Positions 1-7,394 of a stretch of 7,733 bases of DNA are shown here, in pieces (positions within the stretch are counted from its first letter, which is position 1; each line of letters opens with the position of its first letter). Made by a program: the position numbers and the translations under genes. Source of the DNA: an uncultured Desulfuromonadales bacterium (lineage in GTDB: Bacteria > Desulfobacterota > Desulfuromonadia > Desulfuromonadales > Geopsychrobacteraceae); NCBI GenBank assembly GCA_945788205.1, contig CALZLE010000120.1:1-7733 (forward strand). The letters run 5' to 3'. Under the pieces are notes generated by a model, which searched no databases, was not told the origin of the DNA, and saw nothing but the letters and a program-made list of their open reading frames with translations.

Positions 1-272
1 GCGGTCAGCGCCGACAAGCCGGGGGCGATCAGAAACAGGTTACGATCTGCTGTCGCCGGGATAAAATCTTCCTTGGTCAGCAGTTTGATCAGGTCGGCCA
101 TCGGCTGAATCATACCGAAGGGACCGGCCCGGTTCGGCCCATATCGCAACTGCATGCGGGCCAGAATTTTCCGCTCGGCCAGTACCAGATAAGCGGCCAT
201 GAAAAGAACCACGCCGAACACCAGCACCAGTTTCGCAAAGATGAGTCCCAGCAGGATGATTTGCTCAGTCAT
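1..272 (-). CDS. nuoH: NADH-quinone oxidoreductase subunit H, N-terminal 90 residues (partial, runs off left edge)
   Basis: This is the start of NuoH, the large membrane subunit at the junction of the complex I arms, which forms part of the quinone chamber and the first proton path. The gene begins at ATG 270-272 and stays open to the window edge (90 codons plus 2 bases); the family is usually well over 300 residues. Residues 5-31 form a hydrophobic first membrane helix. It is followed by the hallmark AERKILARMQLRYGPNR stretch (residues 32-48), then GPFGMIQPMADLIKLL (50-65), KED (67-69) and ADR (75-77), all typical of the NuoH/ND1 family; Glu33 is the conserved acid of the ERK motif. The ATG lies within the end of nuoG, giving an 8-base overlap (265-272), with a G-rich ribosome site (GGGGG) six bases upstream, so translation is probably coupled to nuoG. 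The identification is from motifs and operon position. Confidence 0.96.
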   Translation of the reverse strand, partial: MTEQIILLGLIFAKLVLVFGVVLFMAAYLVLAERKILARMQLRYGPNRAGPFGMIQPMADLIKLLTKEDFIPATADRNLFLIAPGLSALT

Positions 273-2622
273 CTCTCACCCCCGCGGAAACCTGACAGAA
301 GCTTGGCAAACCACCGGGAACCAAATGCGGAAATGCTGCACCATTTTCGACCAGTGCACAGCCGGCGGCGACATCTTTGTTGCAGTTGAGTATTAAGTTA
401 AAACTGCCAACTTCGGTATCGAGAGATACTTTGGACCCGGCAGCAAGTTTCAGGGCCGCTGCGTCCTTGGGATTCATCTGCAGAACCGCTGGAGCAAATC
501 GAGGCGTCAACTTGGCAGAAAACCGGCTCGGCAAATCACTTCCGTAGCGGGCTGGAGTGACCACCAGTTGCAAGCTTCCCTCTGGCTGTTCCGGCAAATC
601 ACCAGCGTATAAACTACGTTCGTCGGCATCGGTCACTCGACAGCAAACACCGCCCGGCTGTAAATTGGTGAAATCGACCAAACGCGGAACCGCTGTTGCC
701 ATCTGCTGACGGACAGTTTCCAGATCACCCATATCGCCGAGCAGTTGTTGCAACAACTGCCAAGCCGGTTGCGGATCTGAACCGGGCGCGGTTGATAAAA
801 ACTCCCGAGGGGGATGGTTTCCAGCGCCGGTCTCAGCAATCGGCAGGCGTGGATTGGTCACTGGCGCAAACAACTGTTGCCGACCCTCGTTATTGATAAA
901 ACTCCCGGCCGACTCTGCGGGCGCAGTACTGGGAATGAACAAATTGGCATGCACACTGAGCGGCGTTGGCAGATAATCGAACACCACCAAATTATCCACA
1001 TGGCTTAAAGCCGTGCCGAAACGTTCGCCCTCCGGGGCTTCGAGAAGCGGATCGGTTTCAACACAGATCAGCATCTTGGTTCGGCCACTCTCCAGCCGGG
1101 TCAACAGATCATCCTGCTCGGGCAGGCTGAGGACTGCGCTGCCGAAGCTGTTCGGCCCACCGAGGATCGGATGAATCAGGCAGGGCCGCTTTTCGTTCGA
1201 CTGTTCCACCGCCAATTGCTTCACCCGCAACAGACCTTCCGCGCCGAGCAGATCGCCACCGGCAACCAGAACCGGCATTTCTGCTTCGCTGAGCATCTCG
1301 CGGATGCGCACAATCTCCGGTTCACAGTCCGACACCAGCATCGCCAGCAGCTGCGCTGGAGACGTCGGCTGATGGTCAACCTCACAGGGCAGCTCAATCG
1401 GCCGCGGATCATAAACCATGATCAAAGCACCATTACGAGCTGCCTGCCGTAAAGCGACCGCCAGCATCGGAGCTTCGGCCAACGGATCGACACCGAACAG
1501 CACCACCAGATCGCTCTGGCGAACCTTTTCCAACGAAGCCAGTCGATCTGAAAGATCGAAGGCCGCCACCTGTGCCGCCTGATGGCGTTGCAAATGCGCC
1601 GATAACAGGGGTGCCCGGCAGCCAAGCTCGGCCGCCCAGCGTTGCAGCAACCAGTTGGTTTCAAGGCTGGCTCGGTTCGAACCGAGCAGCAATACCGCCT
1701 CCGGACCATGCTCTTCGATCAGTTCACGGGCCTGAGCATCCAGCTTACTTAAGCCATCCCCAACAGTCAGTGGTTGCCCATCACTGCGCACCTGTCGGCG
1801 CCGGTCCGGGTGATTCACATAGCTGCTGCCGAAGCGCCCCCGGTCGCAGATAAAGAAACCATTGACCTTTTCGTTAACACCGCTGCGCACCCGCTGCAGC
1901 TCGCCGTAGCGACCGCCCGGAATTGTGGCACAGCCGAGGGAACAGTGCGGGCAGACCGACGGTGCTTCCTGCAAATCCCAGTAGCGGCTTTTAAAACGAT
2001 AGGTTTTATCGGTAAATACTCCGGTTGGACAGGCATCGATAATATTGCCGGAAAAATCACTTTCGAGCGGGCCCTCTTTATAGCGGCCGAAAAAGACCCG
2101 GTTGCGCGAGCCCATCACTCCAAAATCGGAGCCGCCACAGTAATCTTTATAAGTCCGCACGCAGCGGTAACATTGAATGCAGCGGTTCATTTCCTGAGCA
2201 ACAAAAGATCCCAACTGCTGATTGTTGTGAGTCCGCTTTTTTCCTCCGTAGCGGCGGATACCGTGACCGCTGGCGATGGTCATTTCCTGCAGCTGACACT
2301 CGCCCCCTTCGTCGCAGACCGGGCAATCATGCGGGTGATTGAGCATCAGCCACTCGCCGACCCGGGCACGGAATTCGACCGACTGCTGATCATCGGTGGT
2401 CACCACCATGCCTTCTTCCGCTTTCACCAGGCAGGACATCTTCAGCCCTTTGAAGGTCCCTTCGTGTACCGTCACCGCGCACATTCGACAAGACCCAACC
2501 GGTCCGAGCGCCTTGTGATAGCAGAAGTGCGGGATAATAATCCCCAACTGCTCAGCGGCATCAAGAACGGTGGACCCGTCGGTTACGGTCACCTGCTGGT
2601 TATCGATCGTCAGTGTCGGCAT
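265..2622 (-). CDS. nuoG: NADH-quinone oxidoreductase subunit G (Fe-S electron wire, with N7 cluster)
   Basis: NuoG (785 residues) carries electrons from NuoF/NuoE towards NuoB in the peripheral arm of complex I. The N-terminal ferredoxin-like domain has the N1b 2Fe-2S ligands C34, C45, C48 and C64. Next come the N5 4Fe-4S ligands H96, C100, C103 and C109 (HPHDCPVC), then N4 with C148, C151, C154 and C198. A further set, C224, C227, C231 and C259, matches the off-path N7 cluster present in only some bacteria, E. coli included. The rest resembles the molybdopterin oxidoreductase fold of formate dehydrogenases, ending in a dinucleotide-binding-like beta domain (about 680-785); NuoG is not expected to bind molybdenum. 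Length is shorter than E. coli NuoG (about 908) and close to Thermus Nqo3 (about 783), so it does not look truncated. The ATG start fits the family N-terminus (PTLTIDNQQV), but the Shine-Dalgarno is poor. It follows nuoF by 27 bases. Confidence 0.98.
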   Translation of the reverse strand: MPTLTIDNQQVTVTDGSTVLDAAEQLGIIIPHFCYHKALGPVGSCRMCAVTVHEGTFKGLKMSCLVKAEEGMVVTTDDQQSVEFRARVGEWLMLNHPHDCPVCDEGGECQLQEMTIASGHGIRRYGGKKRTHNNQQLGSFVAQEMNRCIQCYRCVRTYKDYCGGSDFGVMGSRNRVFFGRYKEGPLESDFSGNIIDACPTGVFTDKTYRFKSRYWDLQEAPSVCPHCSLGCATIPGGRYGELQRVRSGVNEKVNGFFICDRGRFGSSYVNHPDRRRQVRSDGQPLTVGDGLSKLDAQARELIEEHGPEAVLLLGSNRASLETNWLLQRWAAELGCRAPLLSAHLQRHQAAQVAAFDLSDRLASLEKVRQSDLVVLFGVDPLAEAPMLAVALRQAARNGALIMVYDPRPIELPCEVDHQPTSPAQLLAMLVSDCEPEIVRIREMLSEAEMPVLVAGGDLLGAEGLLRVKQLAVEQSNEKRPCLIHPILGGPNSFGSAVLSLPEQDDLLTRLESGRTKMLICVETDPLLEAPEGERFGTALSHVDNLVVFDYLPTPLSVHANLFIPSTAPAESAGSFINNEGRQQLFAPVTNPRLPIAETGAGNHPPREFLSTAPGSDPQPAWQLLQQLLGDMGDLETVRQQMATAVPRLVDFTNLQPGGVCCRVTDADERSLYAGDLPEQPEGSLQLVVTPARYGSDLPSRFSAKLTPRFAPAVLQMNPKDAAALKLAAGSKVSLDTEVGSFNLILNCNKDVAAGCALVENGAAFPHLVPGGLPSFCQVSAGVRDD
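741..760. repeat. Perfect 20-bp palindrome inside nuoG
   Basis: The half-site gcagttgttg is followed directly by its reverse complement with no spacer. It falls in the coding sequence of the WQLLQQLLG stretch near the C-terminal third of NuoG, where Gln/Leu codons CAG TTG TTG CAA CAA CTG are self-complementary. It most likely arises from codon content and not from selection for a site. Confidence 0.6.
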
Positions 2623-2649
2623 AGTCTCGTATCTGGTTTCGTCGTTGCG

Positions 2650-3924
2650 TTATTTCCGGAACGGGCACTTGCCCGTTTCAATGTGATCAACTATTTCCTG
2701 TTCAAAATGATTCAGCAATCCAGCCAGCGGCCCCATCGCTCCTTCAGCCAGAGCGCAGAAGCTGTTGCCAGCGATATTTTTCAACTGGTCCTTAAGCATC
2801 TCCAGATGCTCCGGCGTTCCCTGCCCATTGTCGATGGTTTCCAGCAACCAGCGCACCATCACTAAACCGTCACGACAGGGCGAACACCAGCCGCAGCTCT
2901 CACGAGCAAAGAAATTGATCAGGTTGAAGGTTGCCGCAACCATACAGGTCTGATCGTCGAAGGCGGTGACTCCGGCAGTTCCATAGCGACTATCGACCTT
3001 CTCCAAACTGTCGAAGTCGAGCGCCACATCCATGTGTTCGGCAGTCAGATACGGGGTCGATGCCCCACCCGGCAGGCAGGCTTTGAATTTGCGACCGCCA
3101 CGAATACCACCACCATAATTTTCAACGATTTCCCGCAACGGAATTCCGACCGGCAACTCAAAGCACTCGGTGACATTGAAGTGTCCGGACAGACCGTACA
3201 GCTTGGTTCCAGAGCTGCCCGGTGTCAGCGCCAGATCCCTGAACCAGAGGGCGCCGCCGGTAATAATGTGCGGAATATTGGCGATCGTTTCGACATTGTT
3301 GACCGTCGTCGGCCGACCAAACAGACCGCGGGTCGCCGGAAATGGCGGCTTAAGTCGCGGGTTGGGACGAATCCCCTCAAGACCGTTGAGCAGGGCCGTC
3401 TCTTCACCCAAAATATAACGCCCGGCACTGCCATGCACATGCAGCTCAAAATCGAAGCCGCTGCCGAGGATATTCTTGCCGATGTAGCCAGCGGCTTTTG
3501 CCTCAGCAATCGCTTTGCGCAGATAATCGGCCTGCTGCTCGTAGGCATAGCGGATGAAGATATAACCGACATCAGTCTGCAGAGCAAAAGCAGAGAGGAT
3601 CATCCCCTCAACCAGTTGATGTGGATCAGCAGCCAGCAACACGCCATCTTTATAAGTTCCGGGCTCCATCTCGTCACAGTTGCAGACCAGATACTTCGGC
3701 CCCGGCGCACCGGACGGAAAGAAGTTCCACTTGAACCCTGTCGGAAAACCTGCCCCGCCGCGACCGCGCAGACCCGATTCCTTGACCTGTTCACGGATTT
3801 CCTCTGGGCTTGAATCTTTCAGTGCCATTTCCAGGCCCTGATAGCCGCCTGTGGCTTTATAGCCATCGATGAAAACCGTTTCGCCGGGGCGGCGATTCTT
3901 AAATAGCAGCTGTGGTGTGCTCAC
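2650..3924 (-). CDS. nuoF: NADH-quinone oxidoreductase subunit F (NADH- and FMN-binding)
   Basis: NuoF (424 residues) oxidises NADH, passes electrons to FMN and on to the N3 4Fe-4S cluster. Visible motifs are GLRGRGGAGFPTGFKW (51-66), the glycine-rich FMN/NADH loop; CNCDEMEPGTYKDG (81-94) in the nucleotide site; AGRYILGEETAL (167-178); and KPPFPATRGLFGRPTTVNNVET (192-213). The N3 ligands are C344, C347 and C350 in ESCGWCSPC, plus C390 in SFCALA. Length is near the E. coli (about 445) and Thermus (about 438) proteins. The start is GTG at 3922-3924, which overlaps the nuoE stop as GTGA. It is preceded by a strong GGGAGG at 3932-3937, seven bases from the start, so translation is probably coupled to nuoE. 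Compared with my memory of E. coli NuoF (CNADEMEPGTYKDR), residue 83 is Cys in place of Ala and residue 94 is Gly in place of Arg. Otherwise it looks fully functional. Confidence 0.98.
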   Translation of the reverse strand: MSTPQLLFKNRRPGETVFIDGYKATGGYQGLEMALKDSSPEEIREQVKESGLRGRGGAGFPTGFKWNFFPSGAPGPKYLVCNCDEMEPGTYKDGVLLAADPHQLVEGMILSAFALQTDVGYIFIRYAYEQQADYLRKAIAEAKAAGYIGKNILGSGFDFELHVHGSAGRYILGEETALLNGLEGIRPNPRLKPPFPATRGLFGRPTTVNNVETIANIPHIITGGALWFRDLALTPGSSGTKLYGLSGHFNVTECFELPVGIPLREIVENYGGGIRGGRKFKACLPGGASTPYLTAEHMDVALDFDSLEKVDSRYGTAGVTAFDDQTCMVAATFNLINFFARESCGWCSPCRDGLVMVRWLLETIDNGQGTPEHLEMLKDQLKNIAGNSFCALAEGAMGPLAGLLNHFEQEIVDHIETGKCPFRK

Positions 3925-4433
3925 GCAGATGCCTCCCGACGCAATCGATTAATCAGTTCGTCAACATCATCAAGTTGTAAGGGCCCATAGAGTTTCTGAT
4001 GAATCATCACCGCCGGAGCTTGACCGCAGACACCGAGACAGCAGCTCGGCAACAAGGTAAACAAACCATCTTTTGTTGTTTCGCCAAAAGTAATCCCGAG
4101 AGTTTTCTGAAACTGCTCGGCCAGTTCTTCACCACCGTTGCTCCAGCAACAAATCGAATCACAGATGTGGATCGGAAAGCGGCCGACCTGACGACGGAAA
4201 ATCTTGTCATAAAAAGTCGCCACCTCTTCCACTTCGATCGGTGTTATGCCGAGAATCGTAGCGGTCAGCTCGACACCTTCGTCCGGTACCCAACCGTGGT
4301 TTTTCTGGATCGCCCGCAGCACATCAATCACCATTTCACGCGGGTGTTCCAGCTCGCATGCATGGTCGATAAAGGCCGCCAGCTCCTCTTCTTCAAGGAG
4401 GCCGATCTGATCTATTTTTTCTTCCTGCGCCAT
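3921..4433 (-). CDS. nuoE: NADH-quinone oxidoreductase subunit E (thioredoxin-like 2Fe-2S)
   Basis: NuoE (170 residues) holds the N1a 2Fe-2S cluster next to the FMN of NuoF. A helical N-terminal part contains the family stretch PREMVIDVLRAIQKNHGWVP (31-50) and VEEVATFYDKIF (68-79). The thioredoxin-like C-terminal domain has the cluster ligands C91 and C96 (ICDSICCWSNGG) and C132 and C136 (LLPSCCLGVC), the usual C-x4-C and C-x3-C pattern. C95 and C131 are additional neighbouring cysteines. Length is close to the usual 160-180 residues. The ATG at 4431-4433 has AAGGA at 4439-4443, five bases away. It follows a 92-base AT-rich gap after nuoBCD, the only real gap inside the operon, and ends in a 4-base overlap with nuoF. 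Confidence 0.97.
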   Translation of the reverse strand: MAQEEKIDQIGLLEEEELAAFIDHACELEHPREMVIDVLRAIQKNHGWVPDEGVELTATILGITPIEVEEVATFYDKIFRRQVGRFPIHICDSICCWSNGGEELAEQFQKTLGITFGETTKDGLFTLLPSCCLGVCGQAPAVMIHQKLYGPLQLDDVDELINRLRREASA

Positions 4434-4478
4434 ATCTTTCCTTTATTTAAGGCACATTCTGTTCACATAAATATCTAC

Positions 4479-4510
4479 GTTCAAAACAGCAAGGTTTTAT
4501 TTTTTTGAAC
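4479..4510. repeat. 8-bp inverted repeat in the nuoBCD-nuoE spacer
   Basis: Perfect arms gttcaaaa (4479-4486) and ttttgaac (4503-4510) flank a 16-base loop, inside the 92-base AT-rich spacer (4434-4525). As RNA on the minus strand it could fold into a hairpin, but it lacks a following U-run, so it does not look like an intrinsic terminator. It may be an mRNA processing or stabilising structure, or an operator for an internal promoter. Confidence 0.45.
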
Positions 4511-4525
4511 TAATTGCCACTCAAG

Positions 4526-6907
4526 CTACCTGTCAAGATCAGCAAGAATAAAATCAATTGAACCAGTATTGGCAATCAAGTCTGAGACCAATACACCCTG
4601 ATTTATCCAGGTCATTGCCTGCATGTGCACAAAGGATGGGGTCTTAATCCGACAACGATAAGCGTTGCTGCCACCATCGCTGACCAGATAATAACCGCAC
4701 TCCCCTTTACTCGATTCAGTCGCCCGGTAAACTTCGCCCAACGGGGCTGCCGGACCATTGCTGACATTGACAAAATGGTGAATCAAGCTCTCGATGTCCT
4801 GCAGACCGTCCTGTCGCTGTGGATAACAGTAACGATAATCATCACTCATCCAGCGACCGGCGGGCATTTCAGCGGCAGCCTGTTTAACGATTCGCAGCGA
4901 CTGGCGTAACTCTTCCAAGCGAACCATGTAACGGGCAAAGCAATCTCCCTCTTTCGCAGTCGGCACCTCAAAGTCGAAATTCTCATAACCGCTGTACGGC
5001 ATGCTGCGGCGTAGATCCCACTCAAAACCGCAGGCCCGTAGGTTCGGCCCACTGAAGCCCCAATCGAGAGCTTCATCAAGGCTGACGATACCAACGCCTT
5101 CGGTTCGGGCGCGGAAAATCACCCCGTCGGTCAACATGCTGTCCAGATCATCGATCTCGCGGGCGAAATCTTTGGTAAACCAGTCGACCTTTTCTTTCCA
5201 GCCATCCGGCAGATCGAGCGGCAGACCACCAATGCGGAACCAGGCCGGATGCATTCGGCCGCCGGTGATCAGTTCCATAATTTCAAAAATTTTCTCACGC
5301 GCCTCGAAACAGTAGAAGACCGGCGTCATCGCCCCGACATCGTGCGCAAAGGAACCGAGCCAGACCAGGTGATTGACGATCCGAAACAGTTCGCAGAGCA
5401 TCACCCGCGCATACTCGGCCCGCCTTGGTGCCTGCACGCCGAGCAGAGTTTCCAGAGAGTTGAGATAGGCGAGATTGTTCTGCACTCCGGAGATGTAATC
5501 GATCCGGTCGGTGTAGGGGATGTACTGCGCCCAGTGCTGACGTTCGGCGATCTTTTCCGCGCCACGGTGGTGATAACCGAGATCGACGTCCAGATCGGTG
5601 ATCTCCTCACCATTCATCCGCAGGACCATCCGTAACACTCCGTGGGTTCCCGGATGGTGTGGGCCCATGTTAAGGACCATACTACCGTCGTCCGCACCTT
5701 CGAGCGGCACCAGAGAATCACCATCGAGCGGGATATAGTCTGCCGCTGAATCGACGGTGAATGCAGGCATATCAGTAGCCCGTCCCGGGTAATCCTTGCG
5801 TAGCGGATGTCCTTCCCAGGCAGCAGGCATCAGAATCCGACGCAAATCGGGGTGATCACTGAACCTGATACCGAACATGTCGAACACTTCCCGCTCGTAC
5901 CAACCAGCCGATGGCCAGATATTGGTGATGCTCGGCACTTCCGGGGCGTCGCCATCGAGGGCAACCTTGATCCGCAAATAGCCGGGGTTCTCAAAGGTCA
6001 ACAGGTGGTAAATCAGGGTGAATCGATGTCCGGGGCGCTGCTGACGGTAGCTTTCGTCAACAGCCGTCAGGTCTTCCAACCGCCGATATTTTTGTGTGGT
6101 TTCATGCTTGAGGAACGACAACAGCTCGCGTATCAGTTCTAGCGGGACGCTCAATACCGGCATGTCAGCTGCGAGGGGATCACGTTTGACCTGCCCAGCA
6201 AACCGCTCTTCGACTTCGCGATAAAGCTGCTCGGTGTGGTCCGGGAAAAGCTGTTTCGCTTGCTCCGGTCGCCAGTTGGCCTTGGTCCGATCTCCGGGAA
6301 AAGCCGGCTCTTGCTGGGTACTGCCACGAATCACGCAACCTTCATAACCGGGACCACGGGTGTCACGACTTTTTGTCACGCCATCGATCAATGGTGGAAC
6401 AATCGTGCCTTCGGTGCCGCCCTGCATGCCGAAAACTTTTCGCGCTGGTTGCTCTTCGTTGACAATCTTCTTCTGCAGCTCCAACAATCCGTGCAAAAAG
6501 GCTTCCGGACGCGGCGGACAACCGGGCACGTAGACATCGACCGGCAGAATCTGATTGACGCCCTGAATAACACTGTAGACATCGTACATGCCGCCGGAGT
6601 TGGCGCAGCTGCCCATCGACATCACCCATTTCGGGTTCGGCATCTGCTCGTAAACCCGCAGGATCGAGGCACCCATTTTTTTGAAGGGAGTTCCAGAGAT
6701 GATCATCAAGTCGGATTCGCGCGGGGTGCCACGCAAGACTTCGGCACCGAAACGGGCCAGGTCATGACGCGAGGTCATGCTGGTCATCATTTCGACGAAA
6801 CAACAGGAGAGACCGAAAAACATCGGCCAGAGGCTGTTCTTCCGCCCCCAGTTGATGACATCGTCAAGTTTGGTCAGGATTACGCCCTGCGGCAGTTTTT
6901 CGCTCAT
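4526..6907 (-). CDS. nuoBCD: Fused NADH-quinone oxidoreductase subunits B, C and D
   Basis: One 793-residue polypeptide carries three complex I subunits that form most of the quinone-reducing module. NuoB (about residues 1-165, down to about nt 6413) has the N2 4Fe-4S ligands C35 and C36 (GLSCCFVEMM), C101 (GSCANSGG) and C130 (VPGCPPRPE). A roughly 60-residue linker (165-225) follows, unusually long and rich in Gly, Pro and charged residues. NuoC (about 226-375) has the 30-kDa signature YEREVFDMFGIRF (337-349) and GHPLRKDYP (366-374). NuoD (about 409-793) has GPHHPGTHGVLR (415-426), whose H422 corresponds to the quinone-site histidine; GYHHRGAEK (444-452); YTDRIDY (465-471), whose Y471 probably corresponds to the quinone-site tyrosine; and a DLDR C-terminus. 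I chose ATG 6905-6907 over an in-frame TTG six codons upstream (6923-6925): the ATG has GGAGG at 6913-6917 and an ATGA overlap with nuoA. No stop or frameshift interrupts the joins. E. coli has only the CD fusion. Confidence 0.97.
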   Translation of the reverse strand: MSEKLPQGVILTKLDDVINWGRKNSLWPMFFGLSCCFVEMMTSMTSRHDLARFGAEVLRGTPRESDLMIISGTPFKKMGASILRVYEQMPNPKWVMSMGSCANSGGMYDVYSVIQGVNQILPVDVYVPGCPPRPEAFLHGLLELQKKIVNEEQPARKVFGMQGGTEGTIVPPLIDGVTKSRDTRGPGYEGCVIRGSTQQEPAFPGDRTKANWRPEQAKQLFPDHTEQLYREVEERFAGQVKRDPLAADMPVLSVPLELIRELLSFLKHETTQKYRRLEDLTAVDESYRQQRPGHRFTLIYHLLTFENPGYLRIKVALDGDAPEVPSITNIWPSAGWYEREVFDMFGIRFSDHPDLRRILMPAAWEGHPLRKDYPGRATDMPAFTVDSAADYIPLDGDSLVPLEGADDGSMVLNMGPHHPGTHGVLRMVLRMNGEEITDLDVDLGYHHRGAEKIAERQHWAQYIPYTDRIDYISGVQNNLAYLNSLETLLGVQAPRRAEYARVMLCELFRIVNHLVWLGSFAHDVGAMTPVFYCFEAREKIFEIMELITGGRMHPAWFRIGGLPLDLPDGWKEKVDWFTKDFAREIDDLDSMLTDGVIFRARTEGVGIVSLDEALDWGFSGPNLRACGFEWDLRRSMPYSGYENFDFEVPTAKEGDCFARYMVRLEELRQSLRIVKQAAAEMPAGRWMSDDYRYCYPQRQDGLQDIESLIHHFVNVSNGPAAPLGEVYRATESSKGECGYYLVSDGGSNAYRCRIKTPSFVHMQAMTWINQGVLVSDLIANTGSIDFILADLDR

Positions 6908-7353
6908 CCGCGCCTCCGGGCCCAAACCCGCTCACGATTACTGTTGGCACTCCAGTCGAGGCCACCCATCTTCCACAGGTAAACCAGACCGAGAAACAGA
7001 ATGACAATAAAGAAACTGATTTGCCAGAAACCGGCCCAGCCAAGCAGATCGTAAGCAACAGCCCAGGAGACAACAAAAACCGCCTCGAGATCAAAAACGA
7101 TAAAGAAGATGGCAACCAAATAGAAAGGAACCGGCTGGCGCAAACGGGAATCACCACTCGGATAGATGGCCGACTCGTACGGCTGATCTTTCACCTCGGT
7201 TGAGGTGCGTTGCCCCAGATAGCGGGCCAGCAGCATAAGAACCAGAATCAGCCCCGTCGCAATAATCGCATAAAGACCAAGAGTTAAAACGGCCTCAGGG
7301 GCAGGAGCTCCGGTTGTTGCTAAAGTCGTCGATGTCGTCTCAACACCAGGCAA
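6904..7353 (-). CDS. nuoA: NADH-quinone oxidoreductase subunit A (membrane)
   Basis: NuoA is a small three-helix membrane subunit that embraces NuoH and helps couple quinone reduction to proton pumping. The 149-residue product has helices at about 22-45, 77-101 and 105-127. The conserved cytoplasmic loop reads PYESAIYPSGDSR (58-70). The second helix contains FYLVAIFFIVFDLEAVF (77-93), with the conserved acids D88 and E90. Near the C-terminus it reads GLVYLWKMGGLDW (122-134), close to E. coli NuoA. The loop has Ser where many homologues (including mitochondrial ND3) have the YEC cysteine, as E. coli also does. I chose TTG 7351-7353 as start because GGGAG lies six bases upstream; the reading frame continues 14 codons further to another TTG (7393-7395), but that has no obvious ribosome site. 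The stop overlaps the nuoBCD start (ATGA). It is the first gene of the operon. Confidence 0.94.
   Translation of the reverse strand: MPGVETTSTTLATTGAPAPEAVLTLGLYAIIATGLILVLMLLARYLGQRTSTEVKDQPYESAIYPSGDSRLRQPVPFYLVAIFFIVFDLEAVFVVSWAVAYDLLGWAGFWQISFFIVILFLGLVYLWKMGGLDWSANSNRERVWARRRG
6913..6917 (-). promoter_or_regulatory. Ribosome binding site of nuoBCD
   Basis: GGAGG on the minus strand inside the last codons of nuoA, five bases before ATG 6905-6907. It decides the start of nuoBCD over the in-frame TTG six codons earlier, which it lies downstream of. Confidence 0.75.
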
Positions 7354-7359
7354 GATGTT

Positions 7360-7364
7360 CTCCC
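7360..7364 (-). promoter_or_regulatory. Ribosome binding site of nuoA
   Basis: GGGAG on the minus strand, six bases before the TTG at 7351-7353. It is the best Shine-Dalgarno match near the 5' end of the nuoA frame and is the reason for choosing the TTG start over the longer form. Confidence 0.7.
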
Positions 7365-7394
7365 AAAAACCAATGTCAATAAACAATGAATACA

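Noticed and set aside
1774..2865. 363-codon open frame on the plus strand, antisense to nuoG and nuoF
   Set aside because: It is a shadow of well-supported genes on the other strand, spans the nuoF-nuoG junction, and shows no recognisable motif.
3034..3813. 259-codon plus-strand open frame antisense to nuoF
   Set aside because: It lies wholly inside the conserved nuoF gene and has no family-like features.
4511..4525. TGGCA-like sigma-54 promoter element in the nuoBCD-nuoE spacer
   Set aside because: There is no TTGC element at the required spacing.
6236..6982. 248-codon plus-strand open frame antisense to nuoBCD and nuoA
   Set aside because: Shadow frame opposite conserved NuoB/NuoA coding sequence; no motif or ribosome site supports it.
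7374..7379. TTGACA on the minus strand, a perfect -35 hexamer
   Set aside because: A matching -10 would fall at or inside the nuoA start, and no -10-like hexamer is found at 16-18 bases.
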